From positions 1 through 64,000 of the forward strand of contig NZ_CP094469.1 of the NCBI RefSeq assembly GCF_023347295.1: a stretch of DNA of 64,000 bases. Direction: 5' to 3'. Below the pieces are notes generated by a model. It was given only the letters and a program-made list of their open reading frames with translations. It did no database searches and was not told the DNA's origin. The stretch is from Faecalibacterium sp. I3-3-33 (GTDB lineage: Bacteria > Bacillota > Clostridia > Oscillospirales > Ruminococcaceae). Positions 27,357 to 36,981 of this stretch are shown piece after piece. Made by a program: the position numbers and the translations under genes. Within the stretch, counting starts at the first letter, position 1. Every line of letters starts with the position of its first letter.

Positions 27357-28205
27357 TCATTCGGCAGTCTGCTGCAACAGCAGCAGCTGCTTGTACACTT
27401 CGCTCTTGGAATAGGCCGTGCCCTGCGCAGCAGCCTTGGCGGCGGCAGAAGCGCTGAAACCCTCGCTGGTCAGCGCAAAAGCGCGCTGCGCCGCCTGTTC
27501 CAGCGTGAGCTCCTCTTCCTCGGCGGCACCGGCGGGCGCACCCGCCATCACCAGCACATACTCGCCCCGGGGCTCGGCGGCGCGGTAGTGCTCCACGGCC
27601 TCGCCCAGGGTGGTTTTCCAGATCTCCTCATGGAGCTTGGTCAGCTCCCGGCAAAGGGTAATGCTGCGGTCTGCGCCAAAGGCGGCGGTCAGATCGTCCA
27701 GCGTGGTGCGCAGCTTGTGGGGCGCTTCGTAAAAGATGACGGTGCGCTTTTCCTGTAAAAGCTCGGCCAGACGCTCCTTTTTCTGCTTGCGGTTCACCGG
27801 CAGAAAGCCCTCGAACACCCAGCGGGAGGTGTCCTGCCCGGAGACTGCCAGCGCTGTGACGCAGGCCGATGCGGCCGGGATGGGCACTACTTTAATGCCC
27901 CGCGCCAGTGCGTCCCGCACGATGACCTCGCCCGGGTCGGACACGCAGGGCATTCCGGCGTCACTGCACAAGGCGCAGCTCTCCCCTGCCTCGATGCGCT
28001 GCAAAATGGCTTCGCCCTTCTGCAAAGCGTGCTCGTAGTAGCTGACCATGGGCTTTTTCAGCCCCAGATAATTCAGCAGCTTCATGGTCACACGGGTGTC
28101 CTCGGCGGCAATAAAGTCGGCTGCGCCAAAGGTGGCAGCCACCCGGGGCGGCATATCCTCCAGATTGCCGATGGGGGTCGCCACAATGTAGAGAGTTCCT
28201 GCCAT
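27357..28205 (-). CDS. rsmI: 16S rRNA (cytidine1402-2'-O)-methyltransferase RsmI
   Basis: A 282-residue SAM-dependent enzyme that methylates the ribose of C1402 in the decoding centre of 16S rRNA. The N-terminus LYIVATPIGNLEDMPPR and AAEDTRVTMKLLNYLG are signatures. SDAGMPCVSDPG and the C-terminal extension complete the tetrapyrrole-methylase fold. It sits 15 bases after the tRNA methyltransferase gene. Confidence 0.95.
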   Translation of the reverse strand: MAGTLYIVATPIGNLEDMPPRVAATFGAADFIAAEDTRVTMKLLNYLGLKKPMVSYYEHALQKGEAILQRIEAGESCALCSDAGMPCVSDPGEVIVRDALARGIKVVPIPAASACVTALAVSGQDTSRWVFEGFLPVNRKQKKERLAELLQEKRTVIFYEAPHKLRTTLDDLTAAFGADRSITLCRELTKLHEEIWKTTLGEAVEHYRAAEPRGEYVLVMAGAPAGAAEEEELTLEQAAQRAFALTSEGFSASAAAKAAAQGTAYSKSEVYKQLLLLQQTAE

Positions 28206-28220
28206 AATTACCTCCTGAAT

Positions 28221-28895
28221 TTATCGTCCGTACAGCGCCGCTCCGGCGCGGATGAGCACGTCCGGCTCCACCCGCAGGCCGGTTTTACGGTTCTTCTGGG
28301 CTTCCACAAGGAACAGCCACGGGGCGTTTTCCGGGGCGTTCTTCACAAAGGCCAGCCGCTTGGGTTCCAGCCGGTGGGCGCGCAGCACAGCCAGCACCTC
28401 AGCCAGCCGCTCGGGGCGGTGACACAGCGCCAGACGCCCGCCGTCCTTCAAAAGCCGGAAGCCGCAGGCACAGACATCCTCCAAAGCGCAGGTGTTTTCG
28501 TGCCGGGCAAGGGCGTGGGCGGCGTTCTGGCTCTGCGGCCCCTCGGTAAAATAAGGGGGATTGCACGCGCACACGTCAAATTGCCCCTCGTCCTGCCGCC
28601 ATGTGCGCAGGTCGGCACAGACGGGGGTGATATGCCCCAGCTGCTGCTCTTCCACCGCTGCCGCCAGCAGGGCGCTGCCCTCGGGCTGCAATTCCAGCGC
28701 GGTGCAGGGGCCGCGGTGCCCCCGGTCGTGCCATTCCAGCGCCACGATGCCGCAGCCGGAGCACAGGTCTGCGGCTTTCTGGCTGTGTTTTGGCTCACAG
28801 AAGCGTGCCAGCAGCAGCGCATCCGAGCCGAACCGGTGCTCCGGGGTGCAATAGACCATAGTTCTATTATACAAAACTTCCGTAGAATGTTCCAT
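28221..28895 (-). CDS. tRNA1(Val) (adenine37-N6)-methyltransferase-like protein
   Basis: A SAM-dependent methyltransferase of the TrmN6/YfiC type, 224 residues. The SAM-binding segment is KAADLCSGCGIVALEWH; the catalytic NPPY motif is in CACNPPYFTEG, which is typical of N6-adenine enzymes. ATG 28895 is preferred because the sequence from MEHSTEVLYNRTMVYC matches the usual family start (GSDALLLARF follows); in-frame codons upstream enter repeat DNA. AAGGGAA lies a rather long 15 bases before it. First gene of the operon with rsmI, phosphoesterase and birA. Confidence 0.85.
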   Translation of the reverse strand: MEHSTEVLYNRTMVYCTPEHRFGSDALLLARFCEPKHSQKAADLCSGCGIVALEWHDRGHRGPCTALELQPEGSALLAAAVEEQQLGHITPVCADLRTWRQDEGQFDVCACNPPYFTEGPQSQNAAHALARHENTCALEDVCACGFRLLKDGGRLALCHRPERLAEVLAVLRAHRLEPKRLAFVKNAPENAPWLFLVEAQKNRKTGLRVEPDVLIRAGAALYGR

Positions 28896-29011
28896 AGAGA
28901 GTGTGCCGTTTCCCTTCCAAAAAATGCAGGGTATTTTCCTGCGGAATTTGTGCATGAAACAAAAAGCGGGGCGGCTGCGCAGCATTTTGTGCAGTGCCTC
29001 TTTTGCGGTGG

Positions 29012-29120
29012 ACGATCAGGAATGGCCGCCGCATGTGCTTTGGCCATGTGCAGCGGAAAAATATTTTTTGATTCAGCAGTTCGGCGCGTCTGCGGACGCG
29101 CCGAACTGCGTTTTTCATGA
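29012..29120 (-). repeat. Two-hairpin intergenic repeat, copy R5
   Basis: Reverse copy: second hairpin ATGGCC/GGCCAT, first stem GCAGTTCGGCGCGTC around TGCG. The GTGAAAA lead is degraded (GTTTTTCATGA). Confidence 0.75.
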
Positions 29121-29140
29121 GTTTACTTTATGATACCACA

Positions 29141-29176
29141 AAAAAGGACTGCTGCACAGATGTGCAGCAGTCCTTT
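29141..29176 (-). terminator. Intrinsic terminator after the ferredoxin gene
   Basis: AAAAAGGACTGCTGCACA pairs with its complement around GA; on the minus strand a T6 run follows. Confidence 0.92.
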
Positions 29177-29204
29177 TTGATGCGTTTTCAGCAAAAACTA
29201 CTGA

Positions 29205-29375
29205 TTATTCAGCAGCGATTGCACCAGTGGGGCAAGCACCCTCGCAAGCACCGCAATCGATGCAGGAATCAGCGTTCACAACTGCAGCGCCGTTCTCGAT
29301 GGTGATAGCGCCAACCGGGCAAGCGCCCTCGCAAGCGCCGCAGCCAACACATGCGTCAGAAACCTTGTGTGCCAT
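29205..29375 (-). CDS. 2x[4Fe-4S] ferredoxin
   Basis: A 56-residue clostridial-type ferredoxin that carries low-potential electrons, probably from pyruvate:ferredoxin oxidoreductase to hydrogenase or Rnf-like acceptors. Two CxxCxxCxxxCP sets: Cys 9, 12, 15, 19 and Cys 38, 41, 44, 48, giving two cubane clusters. ATG 29375 was chosen because AAAGGAG lies upstream and the small size is normal. It has its own terminator. The 271 bases upstream, to ricT, hold no other gene I can see. Confidence 0.95.
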   Translation of the reverse strand: MAHKVSDACVGCGACEGACPVGAITIENGAAVVNADSCIDCGACEGACPTGAIAAE

Positions 29376-29646
29376 AATAAACTCTCCTTTTTTATCCCGT
29401 GCCGATGTAATTATGAAGAAACGTACCTTGGCACGGCCACGCACGCCCCCCGGAATTTGTATCCTTGTCTGCATTCTAACAAAGCAGGCCGGAAAAGGCA
29501 AGACTAACCGTGCTGCCACAACAACAAAATAAAATATTTTGTGGGGTTGCACAAAAGCACGGCCTAACTTATAGCCAAAATTGCCGGAGATTTTTAGCGA
29601 AAATCACGAAGTCTAGTTAGTTTTATGATACTAACCGCCCGGACAC

Positions 29647-30588
29647 TCATTCCTTTTCGTTTGCGCGGCGGCGGGGGCAGGCGGGGCGCTTTTCGTCGTC
29701 GGAGCTTGCCACCACCGGGGCGGGGTTGCGCACGCCGGAGTAATCATCGTCCGGGTCGGGACGGCGGGGCGGGCGCTTGCCGCCGCTCACATACTCGCAC
29801 ACGCCCACCTTGTAGTACCGGGGTGCAAGGCTTTCGGTGCCGCAGCGCACCCGCAGGTAGCCGGATACCGGGTTCACCTCCAGCACGGTGCCCAGACCGT
29901 CCGGGGTGCGCACCGTGCTGCCCACCATGGGCATGATGCTGTTCAGGTATTCGTAGGCGCTTTCCTCGTAGGCAAGGCAGCACATCAGGCGGCCGCAGGC
30001 ACCGCTGATCTTGGTGGGGTTCAGCGAAAGTCCCTGCTCCTTGGCCATCTTGATGGAAACGGGCTGGAAATCCTTTAAGAAGCGGCTGCAGCAGAAGGGC
30101 TGGCCGCAGATGCCCAGACCGCCGATCATCTTGCTTTCGTCGCGCACGCCGATCTGGCGCAGCTCGATGCGGGTGTGGAAGATGCCGGCCAGATCCTTGA
30201 CCAGCTCCCGGAAGTCCACCCGTCCGTCGGCGGTGAAGTAGAACATGATCTTGGAGCGGTCCAGCGTGTACTCGGCCTCCACCAGCTTCATCTCCAGCCC
30301 GTGGCGGGCGATGCACTCCTGACAGGTGCGGTAGGCGCGCTTTTCGTCCTCGCGATTCTGGCGCATCCGGCGGATATCCACGCTGTCGGCCATGCGGGTG
30401 ATGGGCTTCAGCGCCTTGGGCACGGCGGCATCTGCCAGCTCCCGCACGCCCTGCACCACCTCGCCGCACTCCACGCCGCGGGCAGTCTCCACGATCACGA
30501 ACTCCCCGGTGTGGACGACAGCATCACCGGGATCAAAATAATAGCTCTTGCCGTTTTCCTTGAAACGGACCGAAATGACTTTTTTCAT
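29647..30588 (-). CDS. ricT: RicT/YaaT, PSP1-domain protein
   Basis: A 313-residue protein with the PSP1 C-terminal domain. Cysteine clusters CGQPFCC and CGRLMCC are characteristic. In Bacillus YaaT (RicT) works with RicA and RicF, binds Fe-S clusters and affects RNase Y-dependent RNA maturation, sporulation and competence. Here only the family role can be inferred. ATG 30588 follows GAGGAAC; an upstream ATG in frame lacks an RBS. The C-terminal tail is charged and Pro-rich (about 45 residues). In many Firmicutes the gene lies beside holB; here they are 6 kb apart. Confidence 0.93.
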   Translation of the reverse strand: MKKVISVRFKENGKSYYFDPGDAVVHTGEFVIVETARGVECGEVVQGVRELADAAVPKALKPITRMADSVDIRRMRQNREDEKRAYRTCQECIARHGLEMKLVEAEYTLDRSKIMFYFTADGRVDFRELVKDLAGIFHTRIELRQIGVRDESKMIGGLGICGQPFCCSRFLKDFQPVSIKMAKEQGLSLNPTKISGACGRLMCCLAYEESAYEYLNSIMPMVGSTVRTPDGLGTVLEVNPVSGYLRVRCGTESLAPRYYKVGVCEYVSGGKRPPRRPDPDDDYSGVRNPAPVVASSDDEKRPACPRRRANEKE

Positions 30589-30708
30589 AGTGTTCCTCGT
30601 TTTTGTATCGGATAAGCCCCGCAAGGGGCAGCTTTTTCAGTCTGCTGTTAGTATACCATAATCAAAAGCACATTTCTATGCAAAAAGAAAAGTCTTTGGG
30701 AGACGGGC

Positions 30709-30925
30709 GCGCCCTCTCCGTCATCGCTGCGCGATGCCACCTCTCCCAAAGGGAGAGGCAAGACCACTACCGGGAACTTTCTCGTTTTTCCTAACACTTT
30801 AGCAACGGCTTTTAAATCTTGGCTCTCCCTTTGAGGAAAGACTTCCCCCGCTCCGGGGGAAGATGTCACCGTAGGTGACAAAAGGGGGAATCTGGCAAAG
30901 CCGTCAGGCTTTGACTGAGAGGGCG
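30709..30925. repeat. MITE-like element of about 217 bp
   Basis: Terminal inverted repeats CGCCCTCTCCGTC (left) and GACTGAGAGGGCG (right). The interior has CTCCCAAAGGGAG, CCCCCGCTCCGGGGG and TCACCGTAGGTGA hairpins and no open frame. It lies in the 694-bp gap between ricT and the RND gene. Further GATGACGGAAGGGG-type pieces extend to about 31005, and the rest of the gap holds the exporter promoter. Confidence 0.65.
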
Positions 30926-31173
30926 TGCGGAGCTAACGAGTGCTGCCCCTCATCCAGCGCTGCGCAGGCGATGACGGAAGGGGCATCCCCTAAAATTTCC
31001 CCTCCCCTGCAATGATTCCCCCCGCTCAACCGTATGCAGTATGGGAAAAAGTGTCGAAATTTTGTCCGGCGGCAGAGGGGAGGAAGGCAGGCAGACTGCC
31101 GGTTTTGGGGCGGCAAAGTTGTGCGTTTCGCAGATTTTGACACAACTTTCGCAAAAGATTCGCCGCCCCGCTA

Positions 31174-31201
31174 TTGAAAGCACACGCCTTGCGTGTATAA
31201 T
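31174..31201 (+). promoter_or_regulatory. Promoter of the RND exporter gene
   Basis: -35 TTGAAA (31174-31179), 16-base spacer, -10 TATAAT (31196-31201), 81 bases before the start codon. Confidence 0.7.
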
Positions 31202-31282
31202 AGGAATGTTAGGAACCCATTGCCCCACGAAGGTGGAAAAACTGCTGTGCCGGGCGGTGCTGCAGAGAAACGGTAGGATAAG

Positions 31283-34200
31283 ATGGAAAAATTCAGTGTC
31301 AAAAAACCATTTACGGTGCTGGTTGCGGTCATCATGGTGCTGATGCTCGGCTTTGTGTCGATCACCAAGATGAAAACCAACCTGCTGCCGGATGTCAGCA
31401 CACCGTATCTGATGGTGGTCACCGTGTATCCCGGTGCCAGCCCGGAGCGTGTGGAGACCGAGGTCTCGGATGTGCTGCAAAACGCGCTTACAGTGCCCGG
31501 TGTGGAAAATATCACCGCCACCTCGGCTGAAAATTACAGCCTGCTGCTGATGAAGTTCGTGGATGATACGGACATGAACAGCGCAATGGTGCAGGTGTCC
31601 AACAAGCTGGATCAGGCTAAGAGCGACCTGCCGGATACTGCCCTGACCCCTTCTGTGATACAGTACAGCGTGAACATGAACGCCTTTATGACCGTGGCTG
31701 TCAGCCGCGAGGGCAGTTCGGTGTACGAGCTTTCTGATTTTATCAAGAACACCATGACCCCCTACGTCCAGCGCAAGGGCGGCGTGTCCAGCGTATCTTC
31801 CAGCGGCCTTGTGGAGCAGCTGGTGCAGGTGCAGCTGAATCAGGAAAAGGTGGATGCCATCAACGAAAAGCTGATGGAGCTCATCGACACCCAGCTGGAA
31901 GCAGCGCACGCCCAGTTGGAGGATGCCGAGGCCAAGATCAAGGCCGGCCGCGCGGAATACGACAAGCAGTACCGGAACTTTGGCAACACGGTGTCCAACA
32001 CTGTCATGGGCACCCTGAGCTCTGAGGTCGGCGACGCCGTAGAGGTGGTGCGCAAGCAGGCCGAGGCGCTGCTGCAAAGCGTCAACAACCTGATCGCCGT
32101 GGTCAAGGAGCCCGAGGTGCAGCAGGCACTGATCGAGGTGCAGGCCGGTTTGCAGCGGGTGCTGGACAAGTTCAACAGCACCGGTATGCGGGATATCGAC
32201 TCCCTGATCGAGATCGTGTCCGAGCTGCGCGATATCACCGATAAACTCTCCTCTGCCTTGCAGACCCTGCAGAACCGCATCAATACCGAGACCGGCACGC
32301 AGGGCGAGGGCGCAGCAGACCTTGCAGACGAGCTGCAGCTGCAGGACAGCCTGAACGTCATCTACAAGACGCTGGAGGACACCATCAAAGCCATGGACAA
32401 TGTGCCCGGCATGATGGCAGAGTTCTCCAAGGCGCTGGGCAACTTTACCCAGCAGCAGCTGGTTGCCTATATGCAGTTTACGGATGCCCGTGAGATGCTG
32501 AACGAGTACGAAAAGCAGCTCAGCGAGGCAAAGCTCCAGTATGAGGCCGCCAGAGAAAAAGCCCTTGCCAGCGCCGATGTGGCCAAGCAGCTGGATATCA
32601 AGACCCTTGCCACCCTCATCTACGCCCAGAACTTCTCCATGCCCGCCGGTTACGTCAAGGACGAAAGCGGCGAGTCGTGGCTACTGAAGGTGGGCGAGGA
32701 ATACGACAGCGTGGAGGATATCCGCGGTGCCCTGCTGCTCCATGTGGAGGGCTACGGCGACGTGCGTCTTTCTGATGTGGCAGACGTGGAGATCATCGAC
32801 AACGCCGCCGACAGCTATACCCGCCTGAACGGCGAGCAGGCTTCGGTGCTGAAAATTTACAAGGACGACAGTTCCAGCGCAGGTGACGTATCTGCCAACT
32901 GTCTGGACGCTTTCAAGGAGCTGGAAGCCCAGTACAAGGGCCTGCACGTTGTGGTGCTGTCCAATCAGGGCAACTACATCAGCATCCTGATCAAGAGCAT
33001 CCTCACCAGTATGCTGGTGGGTGCCGCACTGGCCATCATCGTGCTGGCCATCTTCCTGAAGGACATCAAGCCCACGCTGGTGGTCGGCGTCAGTATCCCC
33101 CTGTCGGTGCTGTTTGCCGTGGTGCTGATGTACTTCACCGGGCTGGACCTGAACGTTATGACGCTGGCCGGCCTGTCGCTGGGCATCGGCATGCTGGTGG
33201 ATAACTCGGTGGTCGTCATCGAGAACATCTACCGTCTGCGCGGCCGCGGCGTGCCCGCCGCCCGCGCGGCGGTGCAGGGCGCGCGTCAGGTGGGTATGTC
33301 CGTTGTGGCGTCTACCCTTACCTCGGTCTGCGTGTTCCTGCCGGCGGTGTTCTCTGCCAGCCTCATCCGCAGCCTGATGGGCCCCATGTCCCTGTGCATC
33401 GGCTACTGCCTGATGGCTTCTCTCATCGTGGCACTGACCGTGGTGCCCGCCGCCTCGGCTACCGTGCTGAAGAACGCCCAGCCCAAAAAGCTGGCATGGT
33501 TCGATAAGATCCAGAACGCCTACGGCCGCAGTCTGGAAAAGGCGCTGAAAAATCGCTTTGTACCGCTGGCAGCCGCAGTGCTGCTGCTGGTGTTCTGCTG
33601 CTGGCGGGTGGTCTCCATGGGCATCGTGCTGCTGCCCACCAGCACCAGCAACGAGGCCATGATCACCCTTTCTACCACCGACACCCTCTCGAAGGACGAG
33701 TCCTACGATGTGGCTGGTAAGGTGGTGCAGGCTGTGATGGCCGTGGACGGCGTGGAGGAGGTAGGCATTACTCCCGACAACACCGTGTCGGGCATGGATG
33801 TCTCCAACCTTGGCCTGCCCTCCACCATCACCGACCTGCTGAACGCCGCCAACGGCTACGGCAAGTACAAGATCAACGTCAAGCTCAACGAGGAGCTCTC
33901 CTCTTCCGAGATCGACACCGCCTGCAAAGCCATGGAAGAAGCCGTGGCCGGGGTGGCGGACTGCACCGCCACCGTCCAGCAGTACGGCATGACCGATGAC
34001 CTGACCAGCCAGCTGTCCACCGGTCTGACCATCAAGATCTACGGCACCGATGCCGAGACCCTGACCGCCCTGTCCGAGAAGGTCATTGACATCGTGAACA
34101 GCACCGATGGCTTCCAGAACGCCACCAACGGTCTGGGCGCGGGCGATTCCACCATCATTTTGCAGGTGGACCGCGATAAGGTGCGCGCCAACGGCCTGAC

Positions 34201-35227
34201 CGTTGCGCAGGTGTACCAGCAGATCGCGGCAAAGCTGACCACCACCACCACGGCACAGACCCCTGTTACCGTGGACGGCACCACCATGGACGTGCAGATC
34301 AGCAACAATCTGGACCCGCTGACCAAGGAAAACATGATGGACATGACCTTTGAGACCACCGTCATGTCCGCAGACGGCACCACCGCCACCGGAACCTGCA
34401 AGCTGTCGGATATCGCCAGCTGGACCACCGGCACCACGCCGGACTCCATCACCAGCGAGAACCAGAACCAGTTCGTTACCGTCACCGCCGAGACTGCCCC
34501 GGGCTACAACACCACGGTGCAGGCGCGTGCAGTGAAAAAGGCGCTGGACGCCTTTGCCCTCACCGATGAGATGCCGGAAGGCTGCTCCTTCTCCATGGGC
34601 GGCGAGAGCGACAGCGTCAACTATATGACCAATGAGATGATCCAGTGGATGGCACTGGCTCTGCCCTTTGTGTACCTTGTCATGGTGGCACAGTTCCAGA
34701 GCCTGCTGTCCCCCTTCATCGTGCTGTTTACCGTGCCGCTGGCCTTTACCGGCGGTCTGCTGGGCCTGCTGCTCACCGGCCAGCAGCTGACCATGATCTC
34801 CATGATGGGCTTCATCGTGCTGATGGGTACGGTCGTCAACAACGGCATCGTGTTCGTGGACTACGCCAACCAGCTGCGTATGGGCGGCATGGAGCGCCGC
34901 GCCGCGCTGGTGGCCACCGGCAAGACCCGTATGCGCCCCATCCTGATGACCACCCTGACCACCGTGCTGGCCATGCTGCAAATGGTGCTCAGCAACGATA
35001 TGGCAAGCCAGCTGATGAGCGGCATGGCCATCGTCATCATCTGCGGCCTGAGCTACGCCACCCTGATGACCCTGTATATCGTGCCCATCCTGTACGATAT
35101 CCTGTTCAAGAAGCCGCCGCTCAACGTGGACATCGGCAGCGACGAGGACTTGGACGACATCCCGGACGATGCCGCCGAATTCATTGCCGCCCAGTCCTCT
35201 GCGGCACAGCCCCAGCCGGAGGCATAA
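31283..35227 (+). CDS. RND-family efflux transporter (AcrB/HAE1-like)
   Basis: A 1314-residue proton-driven exporter, longer than the usual 1020-1050. TM1 is at residues 8-25; further membrane blocks lie around 570-740 and 1120-1290 with the DxxV-type core (GIGMLVDNSVVVIENIYR). The extra length is a helical, coiled-coil-rich insert of roughly 200-250 residues in the first extracytoplasmic loop (about 185-435, LEAAHAQLEDAEAKIKAGRAEYDKQ and later repeats), as in other Gram-positive HAE1 proteins. No membrane-fusion gene is next to it, so the insert may replace that partner. Substrate unknown. Confidence 0.92.
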   Translation: MEKFSVKKPFTVLVAVIMVLMLGFVSITKMKTNLLPDVSTPYLMVVTVYPGASPERVETEVSDVLQNALTVPGVENITATSAENYSLLLMKFVDDTDMNSAMVQVSNKLDQAKSDLPDTALTPSVIQYSVNMNAFMTVAVSREGSSVYELSDFIKNTMTPYVQRKGGVSSVSSSGLVEQLVQVQLNQEKVDAINEKLMELIDTQLEAAHAQLEDAEAKIKAGRAEYDKQYRNFGNTVSNTVMGTLSSEVGDAVEVVRKQAEALLQSVNNLIAVVKEPEVQQALIEVQAGLQRVLDKFNSTGMRDIDSLIEIVSELRDITDKLSSALQTLQNRINTETGTQGEGAADLADELQLQDSLNVIYKTLEDTIKAMDNVPGMMAEFSKALGNFTQQQLVAYMQFTDAREMLNEYEKQLSEAKLQYEAAREKALASADVAKQLDIKTLATLIYAQNFSMPAGYVKDESGESWLLKVGEEYDSVEDIRGALLLHVEGYGDVRLSDVADVEIIDNAADSYTRLNGEQASVLKIYKDDSSSAGDVSANCLDAFKELEAQYKGLHVVVLSNQGNYISILIKSILTSMLVGAALAIIVLAIFLKDIKPTLVVGVSIPLSVLFAVVLMYFTGLDLNVMTLAGLSLGIGMLVDNSVVVIENIYRLRGRGVPAARAAVQGARQVGMSVVASTLTSVCVFLPAVFSASLIRSLMGPMSLCIGYCLMASLIVALTVVPAASATVLKNAQPKKLAWFDKIQNAYGRSLEKALKNRFVPLAAAVLLLVFCCWRVVSMGIVLLPTSTSNEAMITLSTTDTLSKDESYDVAGKVVQAVMAVDGVEEVGITPDNTVSGMDVSNLGLPSTITDLLNAANGYGKYKINVKLNEELSSSEIDTACKAMEEAVAGVADCTATVQQYGMTDDLTSQLSTGLTIKIYGTDAETLTALSEKVIDIVNSTDGFQNATNGLGAGDSTIILQVDRDKVRANGLTVAQVYQQIAAKLTTTTTAQTPVTVDGTTMDVQISNNLDPLTKENMMDMTFETTVMSADGTTATGTCKLSDIASWTTGTTPDSITSENQNQFVTVTAETAPGYNTTVQARAVKKALDAFALTDEMPEGCSFSMGGESDSVNYMTNEMIQWMALALPFVYLVMVAQFQSLLSPFIVLFTVPLAFTGGLLGLLLTGQQLTMISMMGFIVLMGTVVNNGIVFVDYANQLRMGGMERRAALVATGKTRMRPILMTTLTTVLAMLQMVLSNDMASQLMSGMAIVIICGLSYATLMTLYIVPILYDILFKKPPLNVDIGSDEDLDDIPDDAAEFIAAQSSAAQPQPEA

Positions 35228-35247
35228 GGCATACAGCCCGTATCTCC

Positions 35248-35287
35248 AAAGCGCCCCGCATTTCCACCGGAAGTGCGGGGCGCTTTT
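35248..35287 (+). terminator. Intrinsic terminator after the RND gene
   Basis: AAAGCGCCCCGCA pairs with TGCGGGGCGCTTT, followed by T residues. Confidence 0.92.
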
Positions 35288-35385
35288 TGGTATTGTAGGC
35301 ACTTTCGATGATTCTAACAAAAAATCGCCGCAAAAATTGGATGGTAATTCTAAAATGAATCCAACACAAAATCGTAAAACTGTGA

Positions 35386-35391
35386 TATAAT
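35386..35391 (+). promoter_or_regulatory. galM promoter -10 (extended)
   Basis: TGA-TATAAT, an extended -10 with no good -35, about 75 bases before the galM RBS. Confidence 0.5.
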
Positions 35392-35470
35392 CATAAATAC
35401 AGACAAGATGCAAAGGGGGTAGTCTGCCCCCTTTTGCATTTCCGAAAAAAACTTTAGGAGGCGAGGCCCA

Positions 35471-36544
35471 ATGGCACAGATCCGTTCCAAGCCCTTCGGT
35501 GTGACCAAAGAGGGCGCTAATGTTACCGAGTACATCCTCTCGAACCCCGGCGGTATGTCCGTCAGTGTGCTGGATTACGGCTGCGTGATCAAAAATATCA
35601 TCGTCCCGGCCAAAAACGGCCCGGTGGATGTGGTGCTGGGTCACGACACCATGGCAGATTACGAAAACGACTTCACCTCGTCCGGCAGCACCTGCTGCGG
35701 TGCCTTTGTGGGGCGCTACGCAAACCGCATCGAAAACGCCGTCTTTACCTTGGGCGGCAAGACCTACCAGCTGGAAAAAAACTGCGGTGAGCACCATCTG
35801 CACGGCTGCTTTTCCCGGAAAATCTATGAGGTGAAATACTTCGGCGATACCCTGCTGATGGAGGCCGTAAGCCCCGACGGCGAGGACGGCTTTCCCGGTA
35901 CGCTGAAGATCGCGGTGCGCTATACCCTCACCGATGACAACACCTTCCGCATGGACTACCGTGTGTCCTCGGACGCCGACACCCTTGTAAACCTGACCAA
36001 CCACAGCTACTTCAATCTGGATGGCGGCGGCGATGTGCTGAACCAGAAGCTGCGCATCTACGCCTCCCGCTATCTGGAGGGCAACAATACCACCTGTCCC
36101 ACCGGAAACATCCTGCCCGTGGCGAACACCCCCATGGACTTTACCGCCGGTAAGACCATCGGCAAGGAGATCGACACCGGCTTCTCCCAGACCACCATGG
36201 TAGGCGGCGGCTACGACCACTGCTATGTCATCGACCGCGCACGCGGTTCCAGCCAGAGCATCTGCGCATGGGCTACCAGCGATAAGACCGGCATCAGTAT
36301 GAAGCTGTACACCACCCAGCCGGGCATCCAGCTGTACACCGGCAACTTTTTGCAGGATTGCCCCGCCCCGGGCAAGGGCGGCCAGCCTTTGCGCAAGTAC
36401 GGCGGCTTTGCCTTGGAGACCCAGCACTATCCGTGCAGCCCCTCCCACCCGGAGTTCCCCTCCACGGTGCTGCGGGCGGGCAAGGTGTTCCGCGCCACCA
36501 CCACCCTGCGGTTCTTCACCGGCAAACAGTGCGGAAAGCTTTAA
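35471..36544 (+). CDS. galM: Aldose 1-epimerase (galactose mutarotase)
   Basis: 357 residues. It interconverts alpha and beta anomers of glucose and galactose, feeding the Leloir pathway. Family signatures are the N-terminal YGCVIKNIIVP, GRYANRIENAVFTLGGK, the catalytic His in LVNLTNHSYFNLDG, and the catalytic Glu in GGFALETQHYPCSPSHPEFPS. TTTAGGAGGCG precedes ATG 35471. galE lies 437 bases downstream, after a terminator, so the two may share a function but not a transcript. Confidence 0.95.
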   Translation: MAQIRSKPFGVTKEGANVTEYILSNPGGMSVSVLDYGCVIKNIIVPAKNGPVDVVLGHDTMADYENDFTSSGSTCCGAFVGRYANRIENAVFTLGGKTYQLEKNCGEHHLHGCFSRKIYEVKYFGDTLLMEAVSPDGEDGFPGTLKIAVRYTLTDDNTFRMDYRVSSDADTLVNLTNHSYFNLDGGGDVLNQKLRIYASRYLEGNNTTCPTGNILPVANTPMDFTAGKTIGKEIDTGFSQTTMVGGGYDHCYVIDRARGSSQSICAWATSDKTGISMKLYTTQPGIQLYTGNFLQDCPAPGKGGQPLRKYGGFALETQHYPCSPSHPEFPSTVLRAGKVFRATTTLRFFTGKQCGKL

Positions 36545-36559
36545 AAATGATACATTACG

Positions 36560-36589
36560 CAAAAACGTCTGCTCCGGCAGACGTTTTTT
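36560..36589 (+). terminator. Intrinsic terminator after galM
   Basis: AAAAACGTCTGC pairs with GCAGACGTTTTT around TCCG. Confidence 0.9.
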
Positions 36590-36602
36590 GCGTGGCAGGA
36601 TG

Positions 36603-36765
36603 TTCCCTGCGGGAAATGATGTTGTCCTGCGGACAAATGATGTGTGCCTTACGGCACAATGGCCGCCTGCGGCGGCTGCATCATTTCCGGCGCAGCCGGA
36701 ACATCATTGCACAGCACGTCATTTGCCGCACAGCGGCAAACCTCATTGCGCAGCGCGCTATTTCT
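36603..36765. repeat. Array of short hairpins separated by ATGATG / CATCAT (array II)
   Basis: Units include TTCCC-TGC-GGGAA, TTGTCC-TGC-GGACAA, TGTGCC-TTAC-GGCACA, GCCGCC-TGC-GGCGGC, TTCCGGC-GCA-GCCGGAA and TTGCCGC-ACA-GCGGCAA, with the linkers turning from ATGATG to CATCAT midway, as in array I at 12322. The remaining 36766-36981 shows no gene or clear element. Confidence 0.85.
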
Positions 36766-36981
36766 ATGTTTTGCACAAACGGCGCATTCTCTCCATGTGA
36801 AAGGTGCAAAAAATCTCTGTCAATCAAAAGTGCACGGGAAAAAGCTGCAACAAAAATATATCTGAATAAAGAAAGCGCCCCTTGCAGTCGGCGGCAAAAA
36901 GCGGTATTCTTTAAGCAGACCGGGCAGCGCCCGGCGCAAAGAGATAAAAGTGATAATACTATGTGAGAGAGGTACTCGGCT

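Noticed and set aside
32681..36562. A 1293-codon minus-strand frame across the RND gene and galM
   Set aside because: Spans two sure genes and a terminator; His/Gly-rich nonsense composition.
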